Assembly (NCBI GenBank): GCA_026987155.1
Contig: JALSNG010000078.1
Coordinates: 1 to 31,582, forward strand
Length of the DNA stretch: 31,582 bases
Direction: 5' to 3'
From: Thermococcus sp.
Lineage (GTDB): Archaea > Methanobacteriota_B > Thermococci > Thermococcales > Thermococcaceae
Shown here piece by piece: positions 1 to 5,568 of the stretch. The notes beneath the pieces were generated by a model. It was given only the letters and a program-made list of their open reading frames with translations. It searched no databases and was not told the DNA's origin. Both the position numbers and the translations under genes were made by a program. Position 1 is the first letter of the stretch. Each line of letters opens with the position of its first letter.

Positions 1-285
1 GTATTCGTAGCCGGTGAGGTTCTTGTATGCCCCAGCCTCCTCGGGCAGGTAGCTGATGATTTCCCTGACCCCGTCGGCTTCCTTCACCACGTCGTGGCCC
101 GCTATTTCTGCCCTCCCCCCGGTCGGTTTGAGAAGGGTTGCGAGTATTTTCAGCGTCGTGCTCTTCCCGGCACCGTTGGGCCCAATTAGGCCGAATATTT
201 CGCCCTCGTTGATGAAGAAGCTTACCCCCTTGAGGGCCTTCACCTTTCCGTAGTCCTTCTCCAGGTTTAGAACCTCAACGAGCAT
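1..285 (-). CDS. ABC transporter ATP-binding protein (N-terminal 95 residues; runs off the window)
   Basis: The gene starts at ATG 285 after GGGAGGGC and leaves the window at base 1. The visible part is the N-terminal half of an ABC ATPase. It has an aromatic A-loop region (residues about 10-12), a perfect Walker A GPNGAGKST at about 34-42, and a Q-loop region where the usual Gln appears as SYLPEEAGAYKNLTGYE. This is the ABC-2/CcmA-type exporter subfamily, which often has LPE in place of the Q-loop Gln. It is the last visible gene of a membrane-protein operon and overlaps the upstream membrane protein by 11 bases, so it probably energises that system. The permease, if any, lies outside the window. 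The substrate cannot be told. Confidence 0.93.
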   Translation of the reverse strand, partial: MLVEVLNLEKDYGKVKALKGVSFFINEGEIFGLIGPNGAGKSTTLKILATLLKPTGGRAEIAGHDVVKEADGVREIISYLPEEAGAYKNLTGYEY

Positions 286-640
286 GCCCAGCCCTCCCAA
301 CTTTGTAAAGGAGCAGTCCAATGGTCGCGAGAACGGCTCCAAAGAGGAGCAGCTCCGTTATTCCGGCATAGCCCCCGATTATGGCAAATCCAAGACCCGT
401 TGAAACGCCGAGCCAGCCGTTTAATTCGTGGTTGTTTTTAAAGCCATGGCCGAGCCCCAGGAGCAGCGCCCCAACAGCGACCAGCCCGAGCTCGATAAGG
501 AGCAGGGGCGTGTTTATCCCCGTGCAGACCTCTCCGCTCGGCACTTTCATGCAGGCCAGTCGTTCAACCGGCGGCTTTGCTATGCCAAGCCCTATGCCGA
601 GGAGATAAACCATCAGTCCGGCTACCTTCTTACCGTTCAT
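275..640 (-). CDS. Four-helix membrane protein of unknown function
   Basis: This is a protein of about 121 residues with four clear hydrophobic segments and no recognised domain. The start chosen is ATG 640, preceded by GGTGATGGGG; an upstream in-frame candidate at 667 would extend further into the regulator gene. With ATG 640 it overlaps the XRE regulator by 11 bases and the ABC ATPase by 11 bases, which implies translational coupling. The loop between the first two helices has two cysteines (ERLACMKVPSGEVCTG) that could form a disulfide outside the cell. Its position between a regulator and an ABC ATPase suggests a transporter accessory or membrane subunit. That is inference from context only. 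Confidence 0.75.
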   Translation of the reverse strand: MNGKKVAGLMVYLLGIGLGIAKPPVERLACMKVPSGEVCTGINTPLLLIELGLVAVGALLLGLGHGFKNNHELNGWLGVSTGLGFAIIGGYAGITELLLFGAVLATIGLLLYKVGRAGHAR

Positions 641-839
641 CCCCATCACCTTCGTAAAGGAACACATCCTCGATTTTAACGCCGAAGAAGCGCGCTATCT
701 TGAAGGCCAATCTCAATGATGGATCGTAGCGACCTTTCTCGATTGCTATCACCGTCTGCCTCGTCACGCCCAAGGCCTTCGCCAGCTCCTCCTGGGTTAA
801 GCCTTTGGCTTCCCTTAGCTCCCGCAGGCGGTTTTTCAT
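630..839 (-). CDS. XRE/Cro-family helix-turn-helix transcriptional regulator
   Basis: This 69-residue single-domain DNA-binding protein belongs to the short XRE type. Residues 3-60 form the five-helix HTH_3 fold; the recognition-helix region reads TQEELAKALGVTRQTVIAIEKG and is followed by YDPSLRLAFKIARFFGVKIEDVF, a standard family ending. There is no effector domain, so it probably acts as a dimer on palindromic DNA. It starts at ATG 839, four bases after the DUF2178-like gene upstream, and overlaps the next membrane gene. Family relatives are often autorepressors of small membrane or transporter operons. The tandem palindromes at 2217-2248 in front of this operon are the obvious candidate target (inference). 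Confidence 0.92.
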   Translation of the reverse strand: MKNRLRELREAKGLTQEELAKALGVTRQTVIAIEKGRYDPSLRLAFKIARFFGVKIEDVFLYEGDGDER

Positions 840-843
840 AGGC

Positions 844-1455
844 TCACATCCTCCCCCTGTAGTAGATTCCAGCCCCGATCATCGAGAGGCTCCAAGTTAA
901 CATGAATAAAATGGAGAGCGTTTCAGAGCTGGGATTCCACAGGTGGAGCAGGATCAGCAACAGAACTATCGAAGCAACGAACGCCATGTTCATGCCGACC
1001 ATTGCCCAGGACCTGAGTTCTATCAGCTCAACCCTCTCATCCGTTAGGGGTTCCCTTGGACTCACTGCATCTCTTTTTGCCCGGAGGATAAGCCCCCAAA
1101 AAACCACTACAGCCAGGACAAGAAGCGCGCCGGGAGTTCTTTTCAGATACCCCGTCATGATGAAAGCCCCTATCGCCGAGGTTGTTCCCAGTAGAATTCC
1201 CAGAGACAACAGTTGCAGGATCACCTCTCTTTTCTCGGTCATTTCGGAATCGGTGATCGCCAGAAGCCCCCATCCACCGATGAACGCTATCCCAAAGACG
1301 AGTACGCCAACGAGGAGCGGAAACGTCCACTCCGGAGGGTTGGAGCTGACTACCATCGTTCCGCCACTTGCTTCATAAAGCCAGACAAAATAAATGGCAT
1401 AAACCAGGGAAAAGGCGAGCAGAAGACCGAGCACGTTTCGCTTCCAGCGCTCCAT
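844..1455 (-). CDS. DUF2178-like membrane protein, six predicted helices
   Basis: This 203-residue integral membrane protein has about six hydrophobic segments. The C-terminal half carries the hallmark seen in its two upstream neighbours: a charged cytosolic stretch LTDERVELIELRS followed by two helices. The N-terminal half has a weaker version (SEMTEKREVIL), so it may be a doubled form of the shorter neighbours. The start ATG 1455 directly abuts the upstream stop. The last codons of the upstream gene, CGG-GTG-ATG, supply its ribosome binding site. DUF2178 proteins are uncharacterised archaeal and bacterial membrane proteins, often next to XRE regulators. No enzymatic motif is visible. Confidence 0.8.
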   Translation of the reverse strand: MERWKRNVLGLLLAFSLVYAIYFVWLYEASGGTMVVSSNPPEWTFPLLVGVLVFGIAFIGGWGLLAITDSEMTEKREVILQLLSLGILLGTTSAIGAFIMTGYLKRTPGALLVLAVVVFWGLILRAKRDAVSPREPLTDERVELIELRSWAMVGMNMAFVASIVLLLILLHLWNPSSETLSILFMLTWSLSMIGAGIYYRGRM

Positions 1456-1824
1456 TCACATCACCCGCTCATAATGCGCCTTCAGGAGTGCCGCGGCCAG
1501 AACACCCGCCAACGTCGGTAACAGGAGCCACTTCGAAAGCAGAACCACAGTTTCATAGTCGTGGCCGGCGAGCCAGATAAGTTCGTAGCCAAAAATGACG
1601 AAACCGAATCCAATTCCGTGGTAAAAACTCTTCATGGTTATCAGCTCGGTCCTTTCGTCTCTGAGGGGCTCTACTTTTTTCCCGTAGGTCTTCGTGAGGG
1701 CCCAGGTCCCGAGCCAGACGAGGGTGAAGAAGAACCAGCTTAGGTACGTGCTGGTTCGCGAGTAATAACTCATCAGGAAAATTGTCGTGAACAGAAAGAC
1801 GAAGTGAATGACTCCGAACCTCAT
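1456..1824 (-). CDS. DUF2178-like membrane protein (paralog B)
   Basis: This 122-residue membrane protein has about four hydrophobic helices and the family signature DERTELITMKSF in the middle loop. It resembles the gene just upstream in layout, in the DERT motif and in its ending (LKAHYERVM against LKHHYARVM), so the two look like an old tandem duplication. ATG 1824 immediately follows the upstream TGA, and the AGG-GTG-ATG codons ending that gene serve as its Shine-Dalgarno site. Function is unknown. Confidence 0.82.
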   Translation of the reverse strand: MRFGVIHFVFLFTTIFLMSYYSRTSTYLSWFFFTLVWLGTWALTKTYGKKVEPLRDERTELITMKSFYHGIGFGFVIFGYELIWLAGHDYETVVLLSKWLLLPTLAGVLAAALLKAHYERVM

Positions 1825-2205
1825 TCACATCACCCTCGCGTAGTGGTGCTTCAAATACAGCTTGAGAGTTGAGGTTAAAACCATCAAACTGATGGCCAGG
1901 TAATAGGCACTCCTCAGGCTTGGGTCGTTCTTGGAGAGAATGGAAAGCGCCACGACCGCAAATGCCAAAGCCAACACCAGGGCCTGAAGGGTTCTCCGTG
2001 AGGCCATCTCCTCGATGCGGAGCGTTCTCTCGTCGCTTATAATCTCCCCTCGTTTTTTGAGCCAGTCAGCGTAGAGGAACGAAACCGCGATTGCCGTCAC
2101 TAAAACTCCAAAAGCCATTGCCATGTTCTCCATCCACAGGGCAACGGCCAGTAGAGAGGCCGTTGTCGCGAGGATTGCGTAGCCCGTAATCCTCCATCTC
2201 CCCAT
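1825..2205 (-). CDS. DUF2178-like membrane protein (paralog A), first gene of the operon
   Basis: This 126-residue protein has four hydrophobic helices and the signature ISDERTLRIEEMASRRT in the cytosolic loop, typical of DUF2178 (PF09946). The start is ATG 2205 behind GGTGGGAG. It is the promoter-proximal gene: a TATA-like box lies at 2251-2260 and two abutting 16-bp palindromes at 2217-2248 sit over the expected transcript start. The remaining five genes of the operon follow with no gaps larger than 4 bases. No catalytic residues are evident. A structural, sensing or transport-accessory role is possible but unproven. Confidence 0.83.
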   Translation of the reverse strand: MGRWRITGYAILATTASLLAVALWMENMAMAFGVLVTAIAVSFLYADWLKKRGEIISDERTLRIEEMASRRTLQALVLALAFAVVALSILSKNDPSLRSAYYLAISLMVLTSTLKLYLKHHYARVM

Positions 2206-2216
2206 GCTCCCACCAT

Positions 2217-2248
2217 GTAAAGTTTCCTTTACGTAAAGCTTCCTTTAC
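2217..2248. promoter_or_regulatory. Tandem 16-bp palindromes: probable operator of the DUF2178/XRE operon
   Basis: Two palindromes abut exactly: GTAAAGTTTCCTTTAC (2217-2232) and GTAAAGCTTCCTTTAC (2233-2248). Each has a GTAAAG/CTTTAC pair of half-sites around a four-base centre. They lie between the minus-strand TATA box (2251-2260) and the ATG at 2205, on top of the expected transcription start near 2225-2230. A protein bound here would block initiation. The XRE regulator encoded in the operon is the natural candidate. Confidence 0.8.
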
Positions 2249-2250
2249 AT

Positions 2251-2260
2251 CCTTATAAGC
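2251..2260 (-). promoter_or_regulatory. TATA box of the DUF2178/XRE operon
   Basis: Read on the minus strand this is GCTTATAAGG, an archaeal TATA-type element about 45 bases before ATG 2205, which predicts a start of transcription near 2228. It is a lone match by eye, supported by its place in front of a six-gene operon and beside the tandem palindromes. Confidence 0.6.
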
Positions 2261-2274
2261 CTTTCCCCTCAAAG

Positions 2275-2282
2275 CTTTTAAA
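2275..2282 (+). promoter_or_regulatory. TATA box of tRNA-Leu
   Basis: CTTTTAAA lies with its centre about 28 bases before the first base of the tRNA (2307), the usual archaeal spacing. The nearby TATA box at 2251-2260 belongs to the divergent operon, so two promoters are packed back to back within 35 bases. Confidence 0.6.
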
Positions 2283-2306
2283 GGAAGAGTGAAAACTCAA
2301 TCCCGC

Positions 2307-2394
2307 GCGGGGGTAGCCGAGCCTGGCCAAAGGCGCGGGATTTAGGGTCCCGTCCCGTAGGGGTTCGCGGGTTCAAATCCCGTCCCCCGCACCA
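2307..2394 (+). tRNA. tRNA-Leu (anticodon TAG), CCA encoded
   Basis: The acceptor stem GCGGGGG (2307-2313) pairs with CCCCCGC (2384-2390). The anticodon stem is CGGGA/TCCCG (2336-2340 with 2348-2352) around the loop TTTAGGG, giving anticodon TAG at 2343-2345, which reads CUA leucine codons. A long variable arm follows, as expected for a class II tRNA. The T-loop TTCAAAT is present. The discriminator A at 2391 is followed by an encoded CCA (2392-2394). No intron is seen in the anticodon loop. Confidence 0.95.
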
Positions 2395-2540
2395 TTACAA
2401 ACCTTTGCGGAGCAAAAGTTTGATCAAAAGTATGTGATTCTTCTCCCAACTGTGATTCTGAGAGCGTTTGCACTTTCCAACGGCTATTTTCTCAGGGAAA
2501 TTCTCTTTAGGGGGTTATTAAAAGGGGTTTCCTCTAAAAA

Positions 2541-2557
2541 GCGCTCCTTCGGAGCGC
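2541..2557. repeat. Perfect hairpin, 7-bp stem, TTC loop
   Basis: GCGCTCC (2541-2547) and GGAGCGC (2551-2557) pair perfectly around TTC. It is the first of a series of near-identical architecture (stem of seven, loop of three or four) with unrelated stem sequences. It is not followed by a T-run, so it is not a standard terminator. Confidence 0.75.
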
Positions 2558-2682
2558 GCGAAAGTGTGAACCTGATGGTAACGGCTCTTAACTTTGAGGA
2601 ATTTCACACATCCAAAGGGGCTATTGGAAAGCGCAAACACTCACCAAAAAGCTTCCTATCACAGGAATCACGAACTTTGATG

Positions 2683-2703
2683 AAACTTTGCGGGGCAAAG
2701 TTT
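2683..2703. repeat. Perfect hairpin, 9-bp stem, GGG loop
   Basis: AAACTTTGC (2683-2691) and GCAAAGTTT (2695-2703) pair perfectly around GGG. The CTTTGC/GCAAAG core recurs as a hairpin at 2715-2730 (loop GCGA) and imperfectly at 2403-2418 (loop GGA), so this stem is itself a repeated module within the locus. Confidence 0.75.
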
Positions 2704-2736
2704 CTTTGGTCAAGCTTTGCGCGAGCAAAGGTTGCT

Positions 2737-2754
2737 GGGGGGCTACCGCCCCCC
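2737..2754. repeat. Perfect hairpin, 7-bp GC stem, TACC loop
   Basis: GGGGGGC (2737-2743) and GCCCCCC (2748-2754) pair perfectly around TACC. The very GC-rich stem would be stable at high temperature in RNA or single-stranded DNA. Confidence 0.75.
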
Positions 2755-2773
2755 TTAGCCCTTGCTTCACAGG

Positions 2774-2813
2774 TTGAGGCCTTGCCTCAATACCTCGGGA
2801 AGCTTCGCTTCCC
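2774..2813. repeat. Two adjacent perfect hairpins, 7-bp stems, CTT and TTC loops
   Basis: TTGAGGC (2774-2780)/GCCTCAA (2784-2790) has loop CTT. Six bases later, GGGAAGC (2797-2803)/GCTTCCC (2807-2813) has loop TTC. The stem sequences differ from each other and from the other hairpins, yet stem length and loop size match. This suggests the shape rather than the sequence is conserved. Confidence 0.75.
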
Positions 2814-3116
2814 AAGGAGCGTTGACGGAAAACTCGCGTGCAATAAGTTGAAATCTCTCAAAAGGTCGATTTTTATGTCAACCTCTTTTACGGACAAATC
2901 TCAGAGTGCACGCTTTTATTCCCCAGCAACTTCAACAAAAAGGAAACTCTCTTTTGATCGAACTTTTTCCAAAAGTTTGCTTGCCCGCGTGACGTCGGGG
3001 TTTTGCCCGATGCAGGGACGATAGTCCCGCGGAGTTTGATCAAGTTCGTGATTCCCGTTTGAGTGCTCTCATGGAGATTTAAAAGTCCGGGAGACAAGAA
3101 GTGTGTTGGAAAAACC

Positions 3117-3800
3117 TCAGCGCTCCAGCTTCTTGACGCCTTCCCCTGTGCCGACGAGAACTATATCAGCGATGTCCGCGAAGATGCCGTTCTCGACGAC
3201 CCCAGGGATGTTGTTGAGCTCTATCTCGAGGTCAAGGGGGTCCTCTATACGATGGAACCTGACGTCCAGTATGAAGTTGCCGTTGTCCGTAACTACCGGT
3301 CCATCCTTCCTGCTTGCCATCCTGAGTTCCGCCTCGGCGTTGAATACCTCCACCTCCTCGGCTATGGCACGCCATGCGGCCGGGATAACCTCGATTGGAA
3401 CTGGAACTTTCTGGCCAAGCCTCTCAACGAGTTTGCTCTCGTCAACGAGAACAAGAAAAGTTCCGGCCCGATACTCGATTATCTTCTCCATTGTCAAGGC
3501 AGCACCACGGCCTTTTATGAGATTCAGATGGGGGTCCACCTCATCCGCCCCGTCAACCGCTATGTCTATCGCATCGACCTCGTCAAGCCCCACTACTGGA
3601 ATACCTTTCTCGAGGGCGAGAAGCCTGGCCTGGTAGGATGTTGGAACGCCGTAGACGTCCTCAAGTTCACCCTCCATGATGAGCCTACCCAGGTACTCAA
3701 TGAAGTAAGCGGTGGTTGAACCCGTGCCGAGGCCCACTACCATGTCGTCCTCAATGAACTTCAGTGCCTCCCTGGCAGCGGCTTTCTTTAACCCCTCCAT
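3117..3800 (-). CDS. rpiA: Ribose-5-phosphate isomerase A
   Basis: Interconverts ribose 5-phosphate and ribulose 5-phosphate, supplying ribose for nucleotides in the cytosol. At 227 residues it is full length for RpiA. Visible family signatures are the phosphate loop GLGTGSTTAYF (about 23-33), the active-site DGADEVDP (about 84-91), and the catalytic KGRGAALTMEK segment just after. The start ATG 3800 follows GGGGTGATCCC and lies four bases after the stop of the upstream membrane gene, so it is the last gene of the psmB-aCPSF1 operon. Its 3' end faces the hairpin-rich gene-free region. Confidence 0.96.
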   Translation of the reverse strand: MEGLKKAAAREALKFIEDDMVVGLGTGSTTAYFIEYLGRLIMEGELEDVYGVPTSYQARLLALEKGIPVVGLDEVDAIDIAVDGADEVDPHLNLIKGRGAALTMEKIIEYRAGTFLVLVDESKLVERLGQKVPVPIEVIPAAWRAIAEEVEVFNAEAELRMASRKDGPVVTDNGNFILDVRFHRIEDPLDLEIELNNIPGVVENGIFADIADIVLVGTGEGVKKLER

Positions 3801-3804
3801 GGGA

Positions 3805-4236
3805 TCACCCCGTAAAGTTGACGACGCATTGAACGCTTGTGTTTCCGGTATGCATCATCTGATAGAGGAGGCTCTGGTTGGAGTAGCAGACGGGCTGGAA
3901 GTGTATCATGACAGAGTACGCCAGCATCGTGAAGTAGAGCCAGAACATCGCCCAGCCCCAGAAACCCTTCTTGAGAATCGCCCTTTCGTCGGGAACATCG
4001 GGGGGGAGCTCCTTTACAACCCACATAACGAACTTATCCATGATAAGATACATGAGAAGACCCACTACCCAGCCCCAAGAAAACCTCGCGGCGAGTACCC
4101 CACTTATGATGCCAGTTATAAGGCCCCACGTGTAAACGGTAAGTGAGAACTTGTGCTCGATAGCCAATTTCACCTCTTCCACCCACCCGTAGGTCTTAAA
4201 AGGTGCTTTAAAAACTTTCGGAGAGTCATCCCCCAT
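3805..4236 (-). CDS. Small membrane protein of unknown function
   Basis: About 143 residues with three hydrophobic stretches: roughly residues 35-55, 57-75 and 98-115. Between the second and third is a cytosolic PDVPDERAILKKG loop. The C-terminus has two cysteines (PVCYSNQSLL and TSVQCVVNF) and an NFTG end, perhaps exposed outside. ATG 4236 was chosen over a TTG at 4248. Both overlap the end of the upstream PLP-fold gene, by 11 bases with ATG 4236. I do not recognise a family. Its only functional hint is co-transcription with the preceding fusion protein and rpiA. Confidence 0.75.
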   Translation of the reverse strand: MGDDSPKVFKAPFKTYGWVEEVKLAIEHKFSLTVYTWGLITGIISGVLAARFSWGWVVGLLMYLIMDKFVMWVVKELPPDVPDERAILKKGFWGWAMFWLYFTMLAYSVMIHFQPVCYSNQSLLYQMMHTGNTSVQCVVNFTG

Positions 4237-5563
4237 CAAGACTCTCAAGGAGGTGAAGCCCCCTTCTCGTTAAGGTGTAATAAACCCGTCTGCCCTTTCT
4301 CTTCGCCTCTTCTATAAGTCCCATGCTCTCAAGTTCTCTAAGATGCTGATAGACCGCCTGATACCTTAAGGGCTTTTCAAGGGCTTCCCATATCTCGTAG
4401 CCGTACATGGTTTTTTCACGAAGCATTCTAAGTATCTCCAGTTTGGTTCCTCCAACCGCGAACTTTTCCCTCGTTTCAGAGTACTGGCCTTTAAGTCCAG
4501 AGCTTGTTATCACGAGCACTATCCTATCATCCCTTTCAAAATAACCCCCCTCAACCAGCTCCATAAAAGCCGGAACAACAAGGGAGGAGGAGTACTCGGC
4601 GAATATGCCCTCCCTCGCCAAGAGTTTTTGCCCGAGGTCAAGTTCGTCCTCCCCAACGAGGACGGCGGTTCCCCCACTTTCCGTAACGGCATTGACGGCA
4701 AGCTCCTTCATCAGCGGACTCTTCACGTAGAGTGCGAGGGCTTTGGTTGCCTCAACCCTCGGCTCCACACCAAGCACTTCGCTTGCTATGGGGGAGCATC
4801 TCTCGGCCTGAACTGCTACGAGCCTGGGGAGTTCATCAAGGAGGCCGATTTTCTTCAGCTCAACAAACCCTTTGTGAATGCTGTAAATGTTGCTCCCGCT
4901 TCCCGTTGGCACTATGACGTGGGTGGGTTTAACCTCCTCCCACAGTTCAAAGGCGAGCGTCTTCTGCCCCTCGAGTCCTACGATGTTGCTCTCAGGGGTA
5001 ACGTTGTAAAGGCCTTTCCCCTCGGCCAGCCCCTCAGCGTAGCTTATGCCCTCGTCCACACTCTCGCCATACCGTATAACCTTTGCCCCAAGGGCCACTA
5101 TCTGGGCGAGCTTACCTGCCTCGATAAGACGGGGGACAACGGTGTAGGCGGGTCTGCCAGCCCTCGATGCATACGCCGCGAGGGATGCCGCGCCGTTACC
5201 GTTGCTGGCTATTACAAACCCGTTTCTTGTATAACTCAGGCCGTAAGAGAGGGCAACCGTGATGAGCCTGTCCCTAAAGGAGCCAGTGGGATTCCTAGTT
5301 TCATCCTTGAGGTAAACATTTAACCCAAGCTCCTCGCCGAGCTTTGACGCAATAACCGGAGTACCACCCTCGTAGAGGGTTATCCTCTCCTTGACGGGCG
5401 GCAGGAGTTCGAGGTACCTCCACACTCCAGGTCTTCTGTAAGACCACTTGGAAGGATCCACCCGCTCGTAGTCGTAGGTTATTTCAAGCCTTTCTCCACA
5501 GGAGCAGAGGGGAGGGATAATGGAAGAATAAACCATCCCGCAGGATGGACAGCGAAGCTTCAT
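4226..5563 (-). CDS. Threonine-synthase-like protein fused to a PadR/ArsR-like winged helix; PLP lysine replaced by Arg
   Basis: About 445 residues. Residues 5-25 form a zinc-ribbon-like CPSC...CSC segment as in archaeal threonine synthase. Residues 45-370 have the fold-type-II PLP enzyme sequence. Residues 375-445 are a winged helix (YGYEIWEAL...VYQHLRELESMGLIEE...GRRVYYTLTRRG). In the genuine thrC of this window the Schiff-base motif is NPTGSFKDR with Lys97. Here the same position 97 is Arg (NPTGSFRDR, codon AGG). The SxGNTSA motif is changed to SNGNGAA and the phosphate-binding GNAGN to GSGSN. It is therefore probably not a threonine synthase but a ligand-sensing DNA-binding regulator (inference). 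ATG 5563 is chosen behind AGTGATGGGC; ATG 5569 is possible. It overlaps or abuts aCPSF1. Confidence 0.85.
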   Translation of the reverse strand: MKLRCPSCGMVYSSIIPPLCSCGERLEITYDYERVDPSKWSYRRPGVWRYLELLPPVKERITLYEGGTPVIASKLGEELGLNVYLKDETRNPTGSFRDRLITVALSYGLSYTRNGFVIASNGNGAASLAAYASRAGRPAYTVVPRLIEAGKLAQIVALGAKVIRYGESVDEGISYAEGLAEGKGLYNVTPESNIVGLEGQKTLAFELWEEVKPTHVIVPTGSGSNIYSIHKGFVELKKIGLLDELPRLVAVQAERCSPIASEVLGVEPRVEATKALALYVKSPLMKELAVNAVTESGGTAVLVGEDELDLGQKLLAREGIFAEYSSSLVVPAFMELVEGGYFERDDRIVLVITSSGLKGQYSETREKFAVGGTKLEILRMLREKTMYGYEIWEALEKPLRYQAVYQHLRELESMGLIEEAKRKGRRVYYTLTRRGLHLLESLDGG

Positions 5564-5568
5564 GCCCA

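Larger units (their letters stand above)
2395..3116. other. Gene-free region dense in short perfect hairpins and repeat motifs
   Basis: About 720 bases lie between the tRNA and the 3' end of rpiA, with no convincing gene. The longest open frame (2434-3024) is low-complexity and translates the hairpins themselves. Perfect short-loop palindromes are at 2541-2557, 2683-2703, 2737-2754, 2774-2790, 2797-2813 and 3015-3028. A CTTTGC...GCAAAG hairpin is at 2715-2730 and a weaker form at 2403-2418. A motif of about 22 bases occurs three times (2418-2440 plus, 2664-2686 minus, 3034-3055 plus). A 15-base inverted repeat with one mismatch spans 2466-2480 and 2624-2638. This looks like an accumulation site for non-coding repeats or a remnant mobile region. 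Confidence 0.7.

Noticed and set aside
2434..3024. 196-codon plus-strand open frame in the gene-free region
   Set aside because: It runs straight through the hairpins and repeats, has low-complexity serine/lysine-rich composition and no ribosome binding site, so the open frame is most likely incidental.
2395..3116. CRISPR array
   Set aside because: The repeats are few, in mixed orientation and unevenly spaced, and the palindromes differ in sequence. There is no regular repeat-spacer pattern and there are no cas genes in the window.
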